From: Nymphaea colorata
Taxonomy: Eukaryota > Streptophyta > Magnoliopsida > Nymphaeales > Nymphaeaceae
Length of the DNA: 64,000 nt
NCBI RefSeq assembly: GCF_008831285.2
Contig: NC_045138.2
Span: 41,283,115-41,347,114, forward strand
Direction: 5' to 3'
Part shown: one piece after another, positions 1 to 11,640 of the stretch
Layout of the letters: each line of letters begins with the position of its first letter
Position numbering within the stretch: the first letter of the stretch is position 1
Made by a program: the position numbers and the translations under genes
The notes under the pieces: generated by a model
The model's input: the letters and a program-made list of their open reading frames with translations, nothing else
Told to the model about the DNA's origin: nothing
Databases searched by the model: none

Positions 1-329
1 CTGGGCTCAAGGAGTAGGTCAAGTCAATTTTAGATTTTTTTTTTTTTTTTTTGCTTGAAAGGTAAGGCTCTTCAAATTGCTGTTCATCAATGAATTTGGC
101 ATTAAGGTTGAAATGACTTTTTGTTTTTTTCCCAAACATATTGGTAGCAGAGACAAAGGCCTACCCCAAAGAATGGAATATATATATATATATAATCTGA
201 AATCCTCCACTTATTTTGAGTTCCATAGAATCACGGCCACTCCTTCATTACTTGGGTAGGTTTACCATCAGGCAGTGTATTGTAAAAGACAAAGGATTTC
301 TCCAATCAAACCTGGATGAAGAGATCCAT

Positions 330-330
<1 letters not shown>

Positions 331-375
<45 letters not shown>
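331..375. repeat. Compound (TA)n-(GA)n microsatellite
   Basis: An alternating AT run passes directly into an uninterrupted GA run. A shorter TA run lies at about 178-193. Such arrays vary in length and have no inferred function here. Confidence 0.9.
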
Positions 376-1797
376 AGTAACCCATAGCAAATTAAAGTGA
401 AACGAATCAGGTGTGGAAAAAGGTCTGATTTTTCCCTAGTTTTCCCTGAGAAGAAGTCTTCAAGAAAAAACAAATTCGACAACCAATTCTGATAGAATAA
501 GCCGGGAGCCTACACGTTGTGTTCCCAAGCCAACGAATTTAGGGCATGTTTGTCGTGTTTGGGTTCCAGTTTTCAAGTCGGTTCCTAATCCTTGTTTTTG
601 AAAAAATCCAACATGGCAGCAAACGTGAGAACGAAATCCCGGATTTCATATCCAAAACCGGGATTCCACTAGGTGATGTGTAGTTTACTGCATAATTTAG
701 GTAGGCCAATTCGGGCCTATCTGCAACCAGGGGTGGAGCCAAGGTGGGGCCCGCATGGGCCTTGCTCCACTTCAAAAAAATTTGTTTTAAAAATTTATAC
801 GTAAATTTTAAAAAATTTCACTTGTCCTCTATAAAAAATTTGAAACATGATATTTTGATTCCTATCGAAATTTAGAAACTTTAATTTGGCCCCTCTTATG
901 AAACATTTCTAGCTCTACTCCTATCTGCAACTACGCCCCATGCCATCGAACAAACCATTGTCCCATTTTCAAGTGCTTAGGGTCCAGTCATCTTCATGTT
1001 TGAAGAACGGGTGAAGTTTTCTCCAACAAAACTTACAGCATGATCAAGGGCTTTAGGAAACCCATAAAAAACTGCCACTCTGGTGAAAATAGTCGCAGAT
1101 TCGAACCGACGAAATCAGAAGGAATTGCTTCTGTCCAAGATGCACCAATCAAGGCCCATTTGGACGTATACTCCACCAATAATGAACAAAAAGCTTGTCT
1201 CTTGTTTGAGTCCTTTCAGTTGCGTGTAGTGTCCAGTTTACATTTTCGTGAAACATGGTAGTGCAATTTTCACCTGGGATAATTTATCTCATGGTAACCG
1301 AAGAGTTTCAGAAGAGACCAAGCCGGTGTAAAGTTGGTAGTTTTTTGCCCCAACTAAAAGTTTTCCTTTTTAAATGCTGAGGCCTATCCAACTTAAAAGC
1401 GAAGCATGATGTGTCTCACTTCTTTGCGTGCACATTGGCATAAAGCGACGACTCTAAAAAGAAACACCCAAGTACTCACTTCAGTTTGTTATTTCCCCAA
1501 AGAATGGGATGGGATGGAGGTCTTCTCTGCTTTTGGGGGTTGAAAAGCTGGACTTGCATAATACCAGTTGGTGTGTCACTTCCATTCCTGCATGTTTCAC
1601 CTTCAATACTTGGTTCTACCAAAGTCAGAATCCGCTGTAAGCAAGCCAGCCAGTTGAATTCATGGAACTTTACAGTAGAGATGGATCTCTGGTTCAAATT
1701 TGATGGAAAGTTCCAGTTGGAGATGAACTTCGAACTTTAGTGCAGAGAGTTTTGGAGCTATTTTGAAACTTTAGTATCCGGGTTAAAGTTCCACGGT

Positions 1798-2155
1798 AAT
1801 CACAGAAAACGTGTTTTTTTTCTTAAAAAACGTGAAAAATGCAATAAATTAAATGGTCGTTTAAAACTTAAAAAAACATGTTTTCTTGAAAAAAACATTA
1901 AAACGCTTTTTTTAGTGTGTTTTAACTTTTTTTTAACTTTTTTCAAATTTTTAATGCCAAACAGTTTTTTATTTTTTATTTGTTGCAAATCTAGTTATCT
2001 TTTGATGTTTGTGTTATCAGTTTCTTACTTATTTTATTTTTCTCTATTTTTAGTTTTTTAAAATTTACTGTATTTTTTTAGTTTTTTTCAAGTTTGTTGT
2101 ATTATACCAGAGAAAAATCTCGCCGTTTAAAACTTCAAGACGTTATCTCTGACTA
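1798..2155. mobile_element. Small non-autonomous inverted-repeat element (MITE-like), copy 1
   Basis: This AT-rich segment of about 355 bp is homologous, in inverted orientation, to the element at 52795-53159. Shared blocks run in the same order: the TTTAAAACTTAAAAAAACA block, ATGCCAAAC followed by a T/A-rich stretch, TCTTACTTATTTTATTTTTC, and near the end GTATTATA-CAGAGAAAAA. Its ends (TCACAGAAAACG and, read inwards from the other side, GTCAGAGATAACG) are imperfect inverted repeats. It encodes no protein. Target duplications could not be resolved because the flanks are themselves repetitive. Confidence 0.6.
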
Positions 2156-3346
2156 TGGTACTTCCACCTACACAGGTGGAACTATAATGCTGCGGAAAAC
2201 TTTTTTTGCCTGTGAACTTCTCAATGCCAAGAACAAAAGTTCTATGAAATCAAACAAATGGTATAAATGGAAGGTAGAACAAAAAATTCCCCAAAAAAAT
2301 GCCTGGTACGAAATTCCCAGCAGTTTTAAGCAAGCCCAGGTATTTAGTTCCACTTATTCAAACACTACCTCAATAAAAAAAAAAAGGACTATTTTGACAA
2401 GAATACCATCCACAAGGCTATAGGATTGGATTCATGACCTTGAAGTTAAAACTATATGGCCTCTAAATTTTGGTAGATCAGCCTGATTCCTTAAGTAGAA
2501 TTTGCCAAACAAAAATCTGCCCACCTTTCGAAATGGTATGCAGCTAACACCTTCAAGAGATAAGAACTTCAAGGTCATAAGAGAATTGGATCCCTGCCGC
2601 AACTTCTTGGCACAGCATCAAAGGGTTCTACCCAACTTCAACTTGCCATATAACAAGAAGAAGAAGAAGAAGAAGATCAATGAAACTCTTGCCGGTGGAA
2701 TGTTTAAAATGCTTACAGGCATGTGTTAATCAAAAATCATGTTTTATGACTAATGAGAGTTACTACAACAAATTTATCGAGCTAGAACACGAGTTATCAT
2801 AATTCCGGCTTTAACTAGACCAGGCAAGGCTTAGCTTAACCAAGCTCAGATCATGGCGAGGGTTAAACTCGAAGATCCGTCTTACAAAAAGGAATGTGGA
2901 CCCTCTGGAAAGCAACACCCTTTCTGCAGGATACAGGAACACGAAAAGAAGCTCAGTAAAAGGAAAAAGACGATGATAGCTATGAAGCCTTTCTGTCACA
3001 AAAGTAAAAGCGATAGCAGTGTCCTCTTGTGCTGCTGACTGTAAATTTTTAAGCTTAGAAAGCCATGTAGCTAACACTAGTTTTCCGATGGTCATCGGGC
3101 CCGGTAGCCATCTATCTGCTCGGGCACAAGCAATTGGGAATTTACACAATTAAGTCCCAGCCTGGGATCCTGCAGACTAACAATTCCATCTGTGGTTCTG
3201 TTATGAAAGTAATAAGCCAAGTCATGTCCGAGTGAGTGGGAAAACCCGGCCGAAGCCTTTACCGAACCCTTGACCCACCAAAGGTAGGGGACCTTCTTTT
3301 GATGCATTGAGAAGCTGCCTCCATTGTGCTTTAACTTGCTGATCTC

Positions 3347-3494
3347 TTTTGCAGTACATAGAATTAATGCTCTGAGAATTCAAAACAGATAAAAACTACC
3401 TACCAACCTTACTAGATTTGTTTTTGCAGCACAGAGAATTAATGTCATGCGAATTCAAAACAGATAGATACAAACTGTCTACCAACCTCACTCC
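3347..3494. repeat. Tandem duplication, about 74-bp unit, two copies
   Basis: Two adjacent copies (3347-3420 and 3421-3494) share TTTTGCAG, AGAATTAATG, GAATTCAAAACAGATA and CTACCAACCT in the same order with scattered differences. No coding meaning is visible. Confidence 0.75.
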
Positions 3495-3662
3495 ATTAGT
3501 TGCATCAATCTCTTTAGGGACTATAAGTAGTCATGTCAACTTTTATAATGAATATATTACAAAGCAAAATAGTTGGATTCGAGATTGTTAAAATCAGTCC
3601 TTGAATCCAGTGACATTTCGAACCAATTGTAGCAATTCGCCGAAGATCCTCATCAAAATTAT

Positions 3663-3840
3663 TTTTCAATCGGTAAATATTACGCCTGTCATCTAATTAA
3701 AATATTAAAGGCAAAAGAAATACAAAAAATGAATAAAAGATTAAAAATGTCATTTTCAATCGATAAATATTACTCCTGTTACCTAATTAAAATATCAAAG
3801 GCAAAAAGAAATACAAAAATGAATAAAAGACTAAAAGCAT
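3663..3840. repeat. Tandem duplication, about 90-bp unit, two copies
   Basis: The copies begin at 3663 and 3753 with TTTCAATCG(G/A)TAAATATTAC. Both carry CTAATTAAAATAT, AAAGGCAAAA, GAAATACAAAAA and GAATAAAAGA in order. They differ by a few substitutions and one-base indels. Confidence 0.85.
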
Positions 3841-4638
3841 CAAAAAAAAAAAAACCAAAGAAACATGTTGCCCTTGAATCGGGAGTGTAACGGATCGGTT
3901 GCTGCCGATTCAGCCCAACCTTGATAACACTGGTTTGATGGCTTTGATGTCCTTGATCCACGATTGGCCAATATAAATTTTGCTACTTCTCACTTCATTG
4001 ATTTTTTTTAATTTAGATACACGTTTTTGCTTTTCACATATGAAAAACAGAAAACAAGCCAATTCACCCCGATTCTCTGCATCATTTTGTAAAGCAAGTC
4101 GATTCCATTACAGATATGGACAAAAATGGTTCAAACATCAAATCCTTACGTGCAACTTTTTTCTTAAAGATGGACAACCACGACCTTATTTCAGTCTACT
4201 TAGAGCAGAAAATATGTTTGTTCAACTTCAGATAGTATGAATAAGCCAGTTTGAGTTCGGTCTGGCTCCAAGCTTCAAGTGAGCTTGGCCCACCATCAAC
4301 AATCGGAGCTTGAACACCCACCGCCTGGTTTCCCCAGCTCCTGCTGTTCAATCCAACAAAAGTTGTCTTCTTATGTGAGCAGACCATGTGCTGCATTCAT
4401 AATTGTCGCATAGATGCAATAATGGGGCCCTAAACGATCACGAGTCACGACTCTTCTTCTTATGACACGTGAAGTTTCTCCTGGTCAAGGACTTAACCGT
4501 GCAAAGGATTGGCATAGCCTCTAAGAAACCGACAAAGTCACATGAACAAATCATAACTTAGGACCCACGGCCGAACAGGGAAAGAAAGGAAAAGTACCTA
4601 CTAAATATGAAAAAAGGACTACCATCAGGACCATAACT

Positions 4639-4670
4639 CTCTCTCTCTCTCAGTCTCTCTCTCTCTCTCG
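4639..4670. repeat. CT microsatellite
   Basis: Two CT runs are separated by a short interruption (CAGT). There is no associated gene on either side within about 800 bp. Confidence 0.8.
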
Positions 4671-5492
4671 CGTGGAGTATGGATAAATACTACTGACACA
4701 ACAGTTGATTTAGAATCATAATACTAGAGTTGCTATGCACTACAATAGTCAACCAAGTTGTTATTGTTGTCGTTGTTGCTGTCCCCTCTTTCTTCCTTTT
4801 TTTTTCTTTGAGAGGAACTTGGAGCCCGCCAAAATACCGAGACAGTGCTCAAAAGTCGAGCTACTCCACGCGGGAACAAACATAGTTGATATCAAGATTT
4901 GGCCAACAATGCTATAAGAACGACTGCAGACACAAACTGGCCGACTTCAATATTCTTGATCTAGCTTGACTGGATAATAATGCACAAGCACATACACATG
5001 GACTCAATAAGATAAGATGGAAGCATATATGACCAACAACGTTAAGTGAATTCCTTTCCTCAAATACTCGACTGTACAGACCGGAAAATGATGAGAGGAA
5101 CAAAATCTAAGAACCATTTTAGCTATTTCCCTGGTGAACGCTGGTGAATGATAATTGAAATGCTAATGTAAAAAAGGAACAGAAAGGCACTGCAGTAAAT
5201 AAATGCAAGATGCTTATATTGGTACCGATAAAAAAAAAAGGACTACCAGGTTAAAACATCAATGTCTTGTTGTTACTCCGTGCCTTTTTTTCCTTGTTGG
5301 TTATGGCAGCATTGAATTTCAACCAATCTACATGTCCTATTTCCTGCTTCCTACGGGTAAAGAAGCACATCCATAAATAGGTATAAGCAAAAAACACAGG
5401 TGAGCAGTGTTCAATAAAGTATCACCTTTCCCATAGATTATAAACAGACTACTTGCCAATTGCCAGGTACAAGGCCAAAAAGATTTGAAAGA

Positions 5493-5498
5493 TTTATT
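5493..5498 (-). terminator. AATAAA polyadenylation signal of the small membrane-protein gene
   Basis: The plus strand reads TTTATT, so the minus strand has a canonical AATAAA about 28 bases past the stop codon at 5526-5528. The position and strand fit a near-upstream element for the 77-residue gene. Confidence 0.5.
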
Positions 5499-5525
5499 TG
5501 AACTCTATATTCCGTACAATACTTT

Positions 5526-6593
5526 TCAATCCTTATGCTTTTCCTTGGGGACGTCTTTTTCAGGTATTGACCTTTCCAGTTCTTTAGGCTTCACTTTTTC
5601 AGCTGCCCTGAGAAATGCAATTCAAGATCACTAGTGTCAGTTGAACCTTTCTCAAATTCATTATCATTAAATCCAGAAGACAAACTGCTTATCACTGAAG
5701 CTTCAAAGCCAGTTAGGAACATAAAAACGATGTATTGCAAGTCATTAAATGAAAAGGTGACAAAAGGCATTTAAAAAATATAATACAATCATATTCGTAG
5801 ACATTTCACACCAATTTGCCATCATTGCTTAACACACCAAGCATATGCATAACATTGCCCATGCAAGGAATCCTTTTCTGTGTAGAACTCCTTGGATCTC
5901 TAACACCCCCTCAGCTAGCACAACAGACTAAGAAAGACCAACAGTAAAGATGCATATGCAAGGTCCTAAACCACCACATGCCGCTATACTCAACAAGAGG
6001 CCCTCCAGTGGCCCCTGAAGGATGGCTTTCATTCAGAATAAGCTTTAGATATTTCTTCCCATTTTCAGTAGCTCTTTCTGCAGACAAGTATCCCTTCCTA
6101 AGTTACACCTCTTTGGCGTTGAACCCATCTCAGAGAAGCAAAAGTAAGGTATCAAGTCAAATACAATCAGGCTACACAGATTCAATTAACTTTGCAGAAG
6201 TGGGAAAGAACCTAAATTTGACCTGGAATCACAACTTTCTTACACCAACACCATTGTTAATTGTTATGTGATTGGCAGAAAGTAATAAACGACCTTTACC
6301 ATAAACAGATTAATCAATCTAATATGATTCACCTTCCTTTAAGTTTCAAGTTCCCAGCAGAGAGACCCAATGAATTAACAGAAAAAGGTGAGATATTTAG
6401 AATCACAAGGAAATCATTGCAAGAGAAAGAAATCCAATTACTTGGAAGCGGCAGAAGATTCTTCCTCCAACCACTGCCGAATGTGCCGAACGTTACGCCT
6501 GAATATGGAAGCCGATTGTTTCACATCGCTCCTAAGGAGGAGAATGACGGCACTTACACCAGCCACTGTGAGGATGAAGTTCGATAGTGCCAT
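5526..6593 (-). CDS. Small single-pass membrane protein, plant-type, unknown function (77 aa)
   Basis: Two coding exons, complement 6442-6593 and 5526-5607, join in phase (AA|G) across GT-AG borders into 77 codons. Seen: residues 1-20 form a hydrophobic span starting MALSNFILTVAG and ending before RSD. A basic stretch follows (about 21-40, containing FRRNVRHIRQW), then an acidic EEES patch, and the C-terminal 27 residues are almost entirely charged (Lys/Glu/Asp/Pro). The start at 6593 is chosen because an upstream leader exon, spliced at 7031 to 6623, puts an in-frame stop before it. I do not recognise a named family. The arrangement suggests a short tail facing one side of a membrane and an N-terminal anchor. 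The reading is supported by clean splice sites, a closing frame and a poly(A) signal just past the stop. Organelle targeting is possible but not shown. Confidence 0.65.
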
Positions 6594-6623
6594 TGACAAA
6601 TTCCAGGTTTCAACAATGATCAC

Positions 6624-7030
6624 CTGCACCAAAAGTCTAAAAACATCAGAAAAAGAAACCACTGGAAGATTCTCTTCCTTCCTAACATGTAACATTAAAG
6701 GCAACTTCACATAGAGTGGTAGAACAGCTACCAAAGATGATAATATATGCTGGAACTCATAAACCCTAAAACCATATTTGTCTTATAACGTAGAACCTTA
6801 ACACAAAGTAGGTTAAAACTTGTGAAATGGGAAACGGAGGCAACGCAAATAAACGAATTTAACCCAACTTCGTAGAGAGAGAACTCTAATTAAATGTTCT
6901 GTAACCATCAAAATGAGTATGGATTCCTTGTGCTTGGACAAACATGAAACTCCAAAGAACCTAGGAAAAAGGATAGCACAAAATCCTTAGCTACCAAAAT
7001 CACAGTAGTGAAGATGATGCAAGGGACTAC
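6624..7030 (-). other. Probable 5'-leader intron of the small membrane-protein gene
   Basis: On the minus strand a donor (CAG|GTAGTC at 7030) and an acceptor (GTGCAG| ending at 6624) bracket 407 bases immediately upstream of the coding start exon. Translation through the junction meets TGA at once, so the upstream exon would be untranslated. The transcription start, presumably beyond about 7100, is not visible. Confidence 0.4.
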
Positions 7031-8804
7031 CTGTAATCGTCCTCACTCCTCAGATAGGAGTCTCTCTCTCTCTTGGTTGATTGAAGACGATAGCAATATG
7101 TTGAAGTACTTCTCAGTTGGACATCATGGACTTTGAATAGAAAGTACTGTCACAGATCCAGAGAAGGGGAACTTTACTTTTTGGAACCCACCTTATGGCC
7201 ATAATCTCAATAACGAGCCTCACTTTTTCTTTTTAAATTTTGCTAATGTGAATGTTACTTTTAAATTTTTACTGACAACCTAAAATATTTTAAGTTAATT
7301 TTAAATCCAAGACATCATTTACAACACCGATAAAAAAGTACTTAAGGGGTAAGACCATGATTTCATCAAAAGTTTAACACTTTTTTATGCTTTATAGTTC
7401 AAAAGTGGCTTCTTGTTAAACATTTTGGGACTCAGGCAGTAAAATGAAATGTATAAAAACGTCAGCACCTTGTTGTTATATCGGTGTTACTCAGGAGTTC
7501 AATGTAATTTTTTCGTCAAAAGAAAAAAAAAGGAAGGGAAGTGAAGTAGCACAAGTCGAAAACCCTCCCTGTTTCCCTGTCTAGTAATCTCCCACTCTCT
7601 CTCCATATCTATCTCTCGCTAGAAAACTACACCTGTCTCCTCCATTTTCTCATCCGCAAGGATCGTCATTCTTTCTCTCTCTCCATACCTTTTTCATTTC
7701 ATACCCTTCCAAAGGACCTTCAATGAACTTTCTATGTGTGTTTCTATCCATAAGATTAATACTCCGAAGGCAGAACATGAAAGAGCCACGTGGGTTTAGT
7801 CCTGCTTAGAATAAGAGTTGTTCGCATGGCTGAGTTGGAATACCTATCAGTTGCATTCTGGAGCAGATGAGAATCTTGTAATTGAGGAACCAAGAATGCC
7901 TTGTTCAGAGAATTAGGTTTTAGATATTCTCTTTAGCAGATGCGAGACTATCAAAGTCAATAGGGAAAGCAGAACAACGTTCAGCCTTAACAAAGAGAAG
8001 AATACATGAGAAAGGGTATGAACAAAGACTTATCCTCGTCTTTGCGATCAATATGAGAGTGTTTTTTTTTTTAATTACAGATGTTGGTTTATCAGAAGCA
8101 TGTCTTTGCAATTCTATCGGCAACTATTCATTAACATGATGCCACACGGATCATAGACATCAACAACAAGTTTGTCGGAATACATGAACTATGCTTCTAG
8201 CCTTAGAGCAAACTGTATTTGGCTAGCCGAAAGACCAACCGTCTAGAAATTGACCTACTACCATCAAGATGACAACCCTCTAAAAAAGTAAGATACTTGT
8301 TACCAAAGGATTGCTCCTAGAATCGGTACCTCCTAAAAGAGATTTTGTCTCTCATGGATTTGATGTTATTTGATAGAGGTGGTTCGCTTGCAATAGGGAT
8401 CAGGAAGCCAGGCACAATGGAAATGGACCCATGCCATTTCGCGAAAGGCGAGGCCATCCCCCTCTTGCCCGCTTTTGGGTTCAGGACTGCCTTGACACCT
8501 AGGTAGTTCGCGACTCTGTAGTACACTGTTCAACTCAACTGTCATGCAACTACCATTTGTAGTGCATAAGAGTAACACCTACGAAAATCAAATTGAAGAC
8601 GCATCATCAGTGCGACCCTAACCCAACCAACTATGCTATGCCCCTTTCAAAATAGACCTATGAAATTTAGACCTATCTACAATTGATGGCTTATCAGGCA
8701 AGGCAATAGGAATGGGATATTTCTTAGGCCCTTCAGGAAGAGTAGCACTCCCATCTGCAAGAAAGAAGTCTCTAGAGCCAAGCAATAAGAAGCTAAAACG
8801 AGGG

Positions 8805-9020
8805 CTGCATCGAGCTAGCTTGAGTTCGACTAGACTGAAAAAACTCAAGCTCGAGCTCAGCTTGAATTCAAGTCAAGCTCCCTATAACAGGATCTAGCTC
8901 GATGCAAGATTCGACTATACAGCATTGAGCTCAAGCTCGACACACTTATGGATTCTCTCATTTTTGTTTTTAATAACTCTTTAACTAGTCAACTCGTTTA
9001 ACTCAACTCGCTTAAGTAAT
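8805..9020. repeat. Dispersed plant repeat rich in GAGCTCAAGCTCGA motifs
   Basis: Overlapping variants of GAGCT(C/T)GA and TCAAGCTC recur densely, followed by AACTCG(T/C)TTAA variants. This low-complexity palindromic style is widespread in plant intergenic DNA. No terminal structure was resolved. Confidence 0.5.
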
Positions 9021-10649
9021 TCAACTATGATTCTATCAGATTTTGATCAAGGTTGCTTTACTATATTCATCAACCAACTCATATACCGCCACAAAATATT
9101 AGCAACGAGCAATAGATATTTTAGCATTTCCATCTTTGACAAAATTGAAGAAGCTTGAAAAATACACTGAATATTCGTTTTAGTGTCGTAAATTAAATGA
9201 GCAGAAGACCTAAAACTTTCCACTTAATCACAAAGCTGCACATCAATAAGCACGAAATATACCGTACAACGATGAAAACCAGGGGGTTCAACGGGTAAAA
9301 TTGATAATTGTTACCACAATAATTCACCTAACAAAGAACAGATTACATAAAGTTCAAAAAAATAATTTCAGCCTCACTGGTTTGCATCGATTTATATTGT
9401 AATCCAATCAAGGCTATTACACACGCCAGAAGGAGAACAAAAAAGAAGCAAAATGCAAACAAGATCGGGTAGAAGTTCAGAAATTGAACGAATGTGACAA
9501 GAAAGAGAGAGGGGGGGGTGGTTGAAACGGCAAATGAGAGCAAAAGGCTGAGGTATACTGGCGGGAGGCGGAAGGCGTTGCCGCGTTGGGTCCGTCCGAA
9601 AACCGGCAGAGGGCTCTGAGTGAGAGAAAGGAGATGGTTGGGGTTGGGGGAGAGAGAGAGAGACAAAGAGGCATACGTACTGGAAGTCCGGAGGATCCCT
9701 GGAAGCAGCAAGGAAGACAGATAGTGGCCGGACGCCGGCGGCTGGACGGTGGTGGTCGTGGCTTGACTCGGTGTGGGTGGTCGACGGAAGAGAGACAGAG
9801 GTCGAACAAAAGGGCGAAAGGGTGGACACTGAGCAGTAAAACAGAAGAATAAAATTACAAATCCACGCTCAAGTTTTGTTCCAATAACAAATTCACTCTT
9901 AAATTTTGGTGGTCAACAAAAGGACCCGCAATTGTTATCGATGTTCTCAAAGAACCGCTCTTTCTTTAAAAGTATTTAAATGATAAGAACTCTAAATAAA
10001 TTTTCTTTAAAAAAAAAAATTAAAAGGAAAGGGAAACAGCCGCCCAACTCAGCCGTGGTGAGAAGAACTTTTCATCGTAACTGGTATTTGTGATTCGAAA
10101 AACTGGTTTTATGTTGTCGAGTTTAAATGAGTCGAGTTCTCAACTCTTTTAAGCCAGCATTAATGTTATCTCTTGCTTGTTGGCACACATGCTTGAACAA
10201 ATGTGCATGAGAAAGTGTCCACCGCAATTTGTAGTTCAAGTTTTGGCGTTGCACTACAGCTTGGTCGGTGAGAAATTCAGACATAAAATCTTGTATTTAG
10301 GCATTTTGATGTTGATTTCATTATTGTTTGTTGCATCAGACATAAAAGTTGTTGTAGTGGATGAATTTACTGATTTTTAATAATTTTCAATTATTTTGGT
10401 AGCTTATGCTTGTTTGGATTTTTCATGATTTTTTTAACAAATAAAGAGAATATATATTTGTCACAGCCTATACATGTTGTGTCTTGGCAGGCTGATGTGC
10501 ATGTATACCAACTGCACAAATCTCCAGTTAAACAGATGACTTAGGTCCCCATGCAGTCATAGACCCCTACAAGGGAGAGGGAGAAGGATGGTCTCACCTC
10601 TCGCAAAGCACCACAAGTCGCTGTACGTCTAATTCCGGCGTGAGTTGCA

Positions 10650-10890
10650 TGAAGGAATGACATCATCTCCACGAGAGACACAATCTCTCATACCCTACCA
10701 TTGTCTCATACTTCTATCATTATCTCATCGCTCTGTCATTCTCATTGTCTGTCTTTATCTCATGCCCCTCTATCATTATCTTAGACGCTATAGGTATGAA
10801 ACAATAACATAGGTATGAGATAATGATAGGGGTATAAGATAATATACATGAGATAACAATAAATGTATAAGATAATGACAGACATAAGAT
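10650..10890. repeat. Low-complexity inverted repeat built on TATCTCAT / ATGAGATA
   Basis: The left half repeats TATCTCATnCC and CATTATCT (for example CCCCTCTATCATTATCTTA). The right half carries the complements (GAGATAATGATAGGGG, GATAATGACAGACATAAG). The two halves could form an imperfect stem around about 10790-10815. Confidence 0.6.
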
Positions 10891-11444
10891 AACAACAAAG
10901 TTAAAAATGTTCGTCGTGCATGTGTAATGTTAAGGCATTGAAGTAAATATGCATATTGGTAGTACAACCCACCTTCAACATACACGCTCGTGAGGATTGT
11001 CATCTTGATTAATTTTATTACGAGGGGGATGGACCTGGTTCCAGCCAGATTTAGTGTCCATTCCAGACTCACGTCAATGCCCCATAAGCACCAAGCCTAC
11101 TAATGTTGGTGCCCCTTTGATAGCTTCCCCAGGTTGGAAGTTGCCCATATACATTATTATGAGCAAGTCCATAACTTACCACTTGGATTCTTTGGAAGCC
11201 TTCGTTACATAAAAGCTGATCATATTTTATAACAGACCTGAAATCAATATTTATTCAAGAAATTAATGGGTTGATAGATGTGGTAGACCGAAGATCAATA
11301 CGCTATCTCCGAAGGGGTTGGTGCAACGGTCGAAGCAGGGATCAATTATTTATGTTGTAAAAAAGAAGACATTGATGTGCAAATTAAAACATAGCGAGGG
11401 TGTCACACCTATGCACCAAAGTAGCTCTGAGCTGTGTTAGGGTA

Positions 11445-11640
11445 TCCCGTGAGCTTTCTGGTACCTGGGCCTGGATCAGGTTAGGCTCGAGCCATATGAT
11501 AAGGTCTCAGGCTGGGCCTGACTTATAATTATATTTTATTATATTTTTTACATAATTTTTTGCATTATATATATATATATATATATATATTATTTTTATT
11601 TTTGGGTCGGGCCAAGCCGGGCCGATGCCCAGCCCTACTT
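11445..11640. repeat. Dispersed plant repeat with GGGCC/GGGCT motifs and a TA microsatellite
   Basis: A GC-rich head (TGGGCCTGGATCAGG) and tail (GGGTCGGGCCAAGCCGGGCC) flank an AT-rich centre with an alternating TA run at about 11567-11591. Its style resembles the decayed repeat at 63120-63590. No open frame or clear terminal repeat is visible. Confidence 0.45.

Larger units (their letters stand above)
1..5492. other. Intergenic, repeat-rich region without a supported gene
   Basis: No exon chain or recognisable protein family was found on either strand. The stretch holds a compound TA/GA microsatellite, a dispersed AT-rich repeat with a GC-rich head near 720-920, a small inverted-repeat element (about 1798-2155), two short tandem duplications (3347-3494 and 3663-3840) and a CT microsatellite near 4639-4670. 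Open frames here are short and lack splice support. A moderately GC-rich stretch at about 2810-3310 has overlapping minus-strand open frames that match no family I recognise. Confidence 0.6.

Noticed and set aside
2811-3307. Two minus-strand open frames of about 70 and 112 codons
   Set aside because: No ATG at the start of the longer frame, no splice support and no family recognised. Possibly an old repeat, but not annotated as a gene.
9343-9852. Overlapping long open frames on both strands in CT/GA-rich sequence
   Set aside because: Their composition is low-complexity Ser/Pro/Leu or Arg/Gly. Several frames are open at once, as expected from biased dinucleotide content, and no protein family is recognisable.
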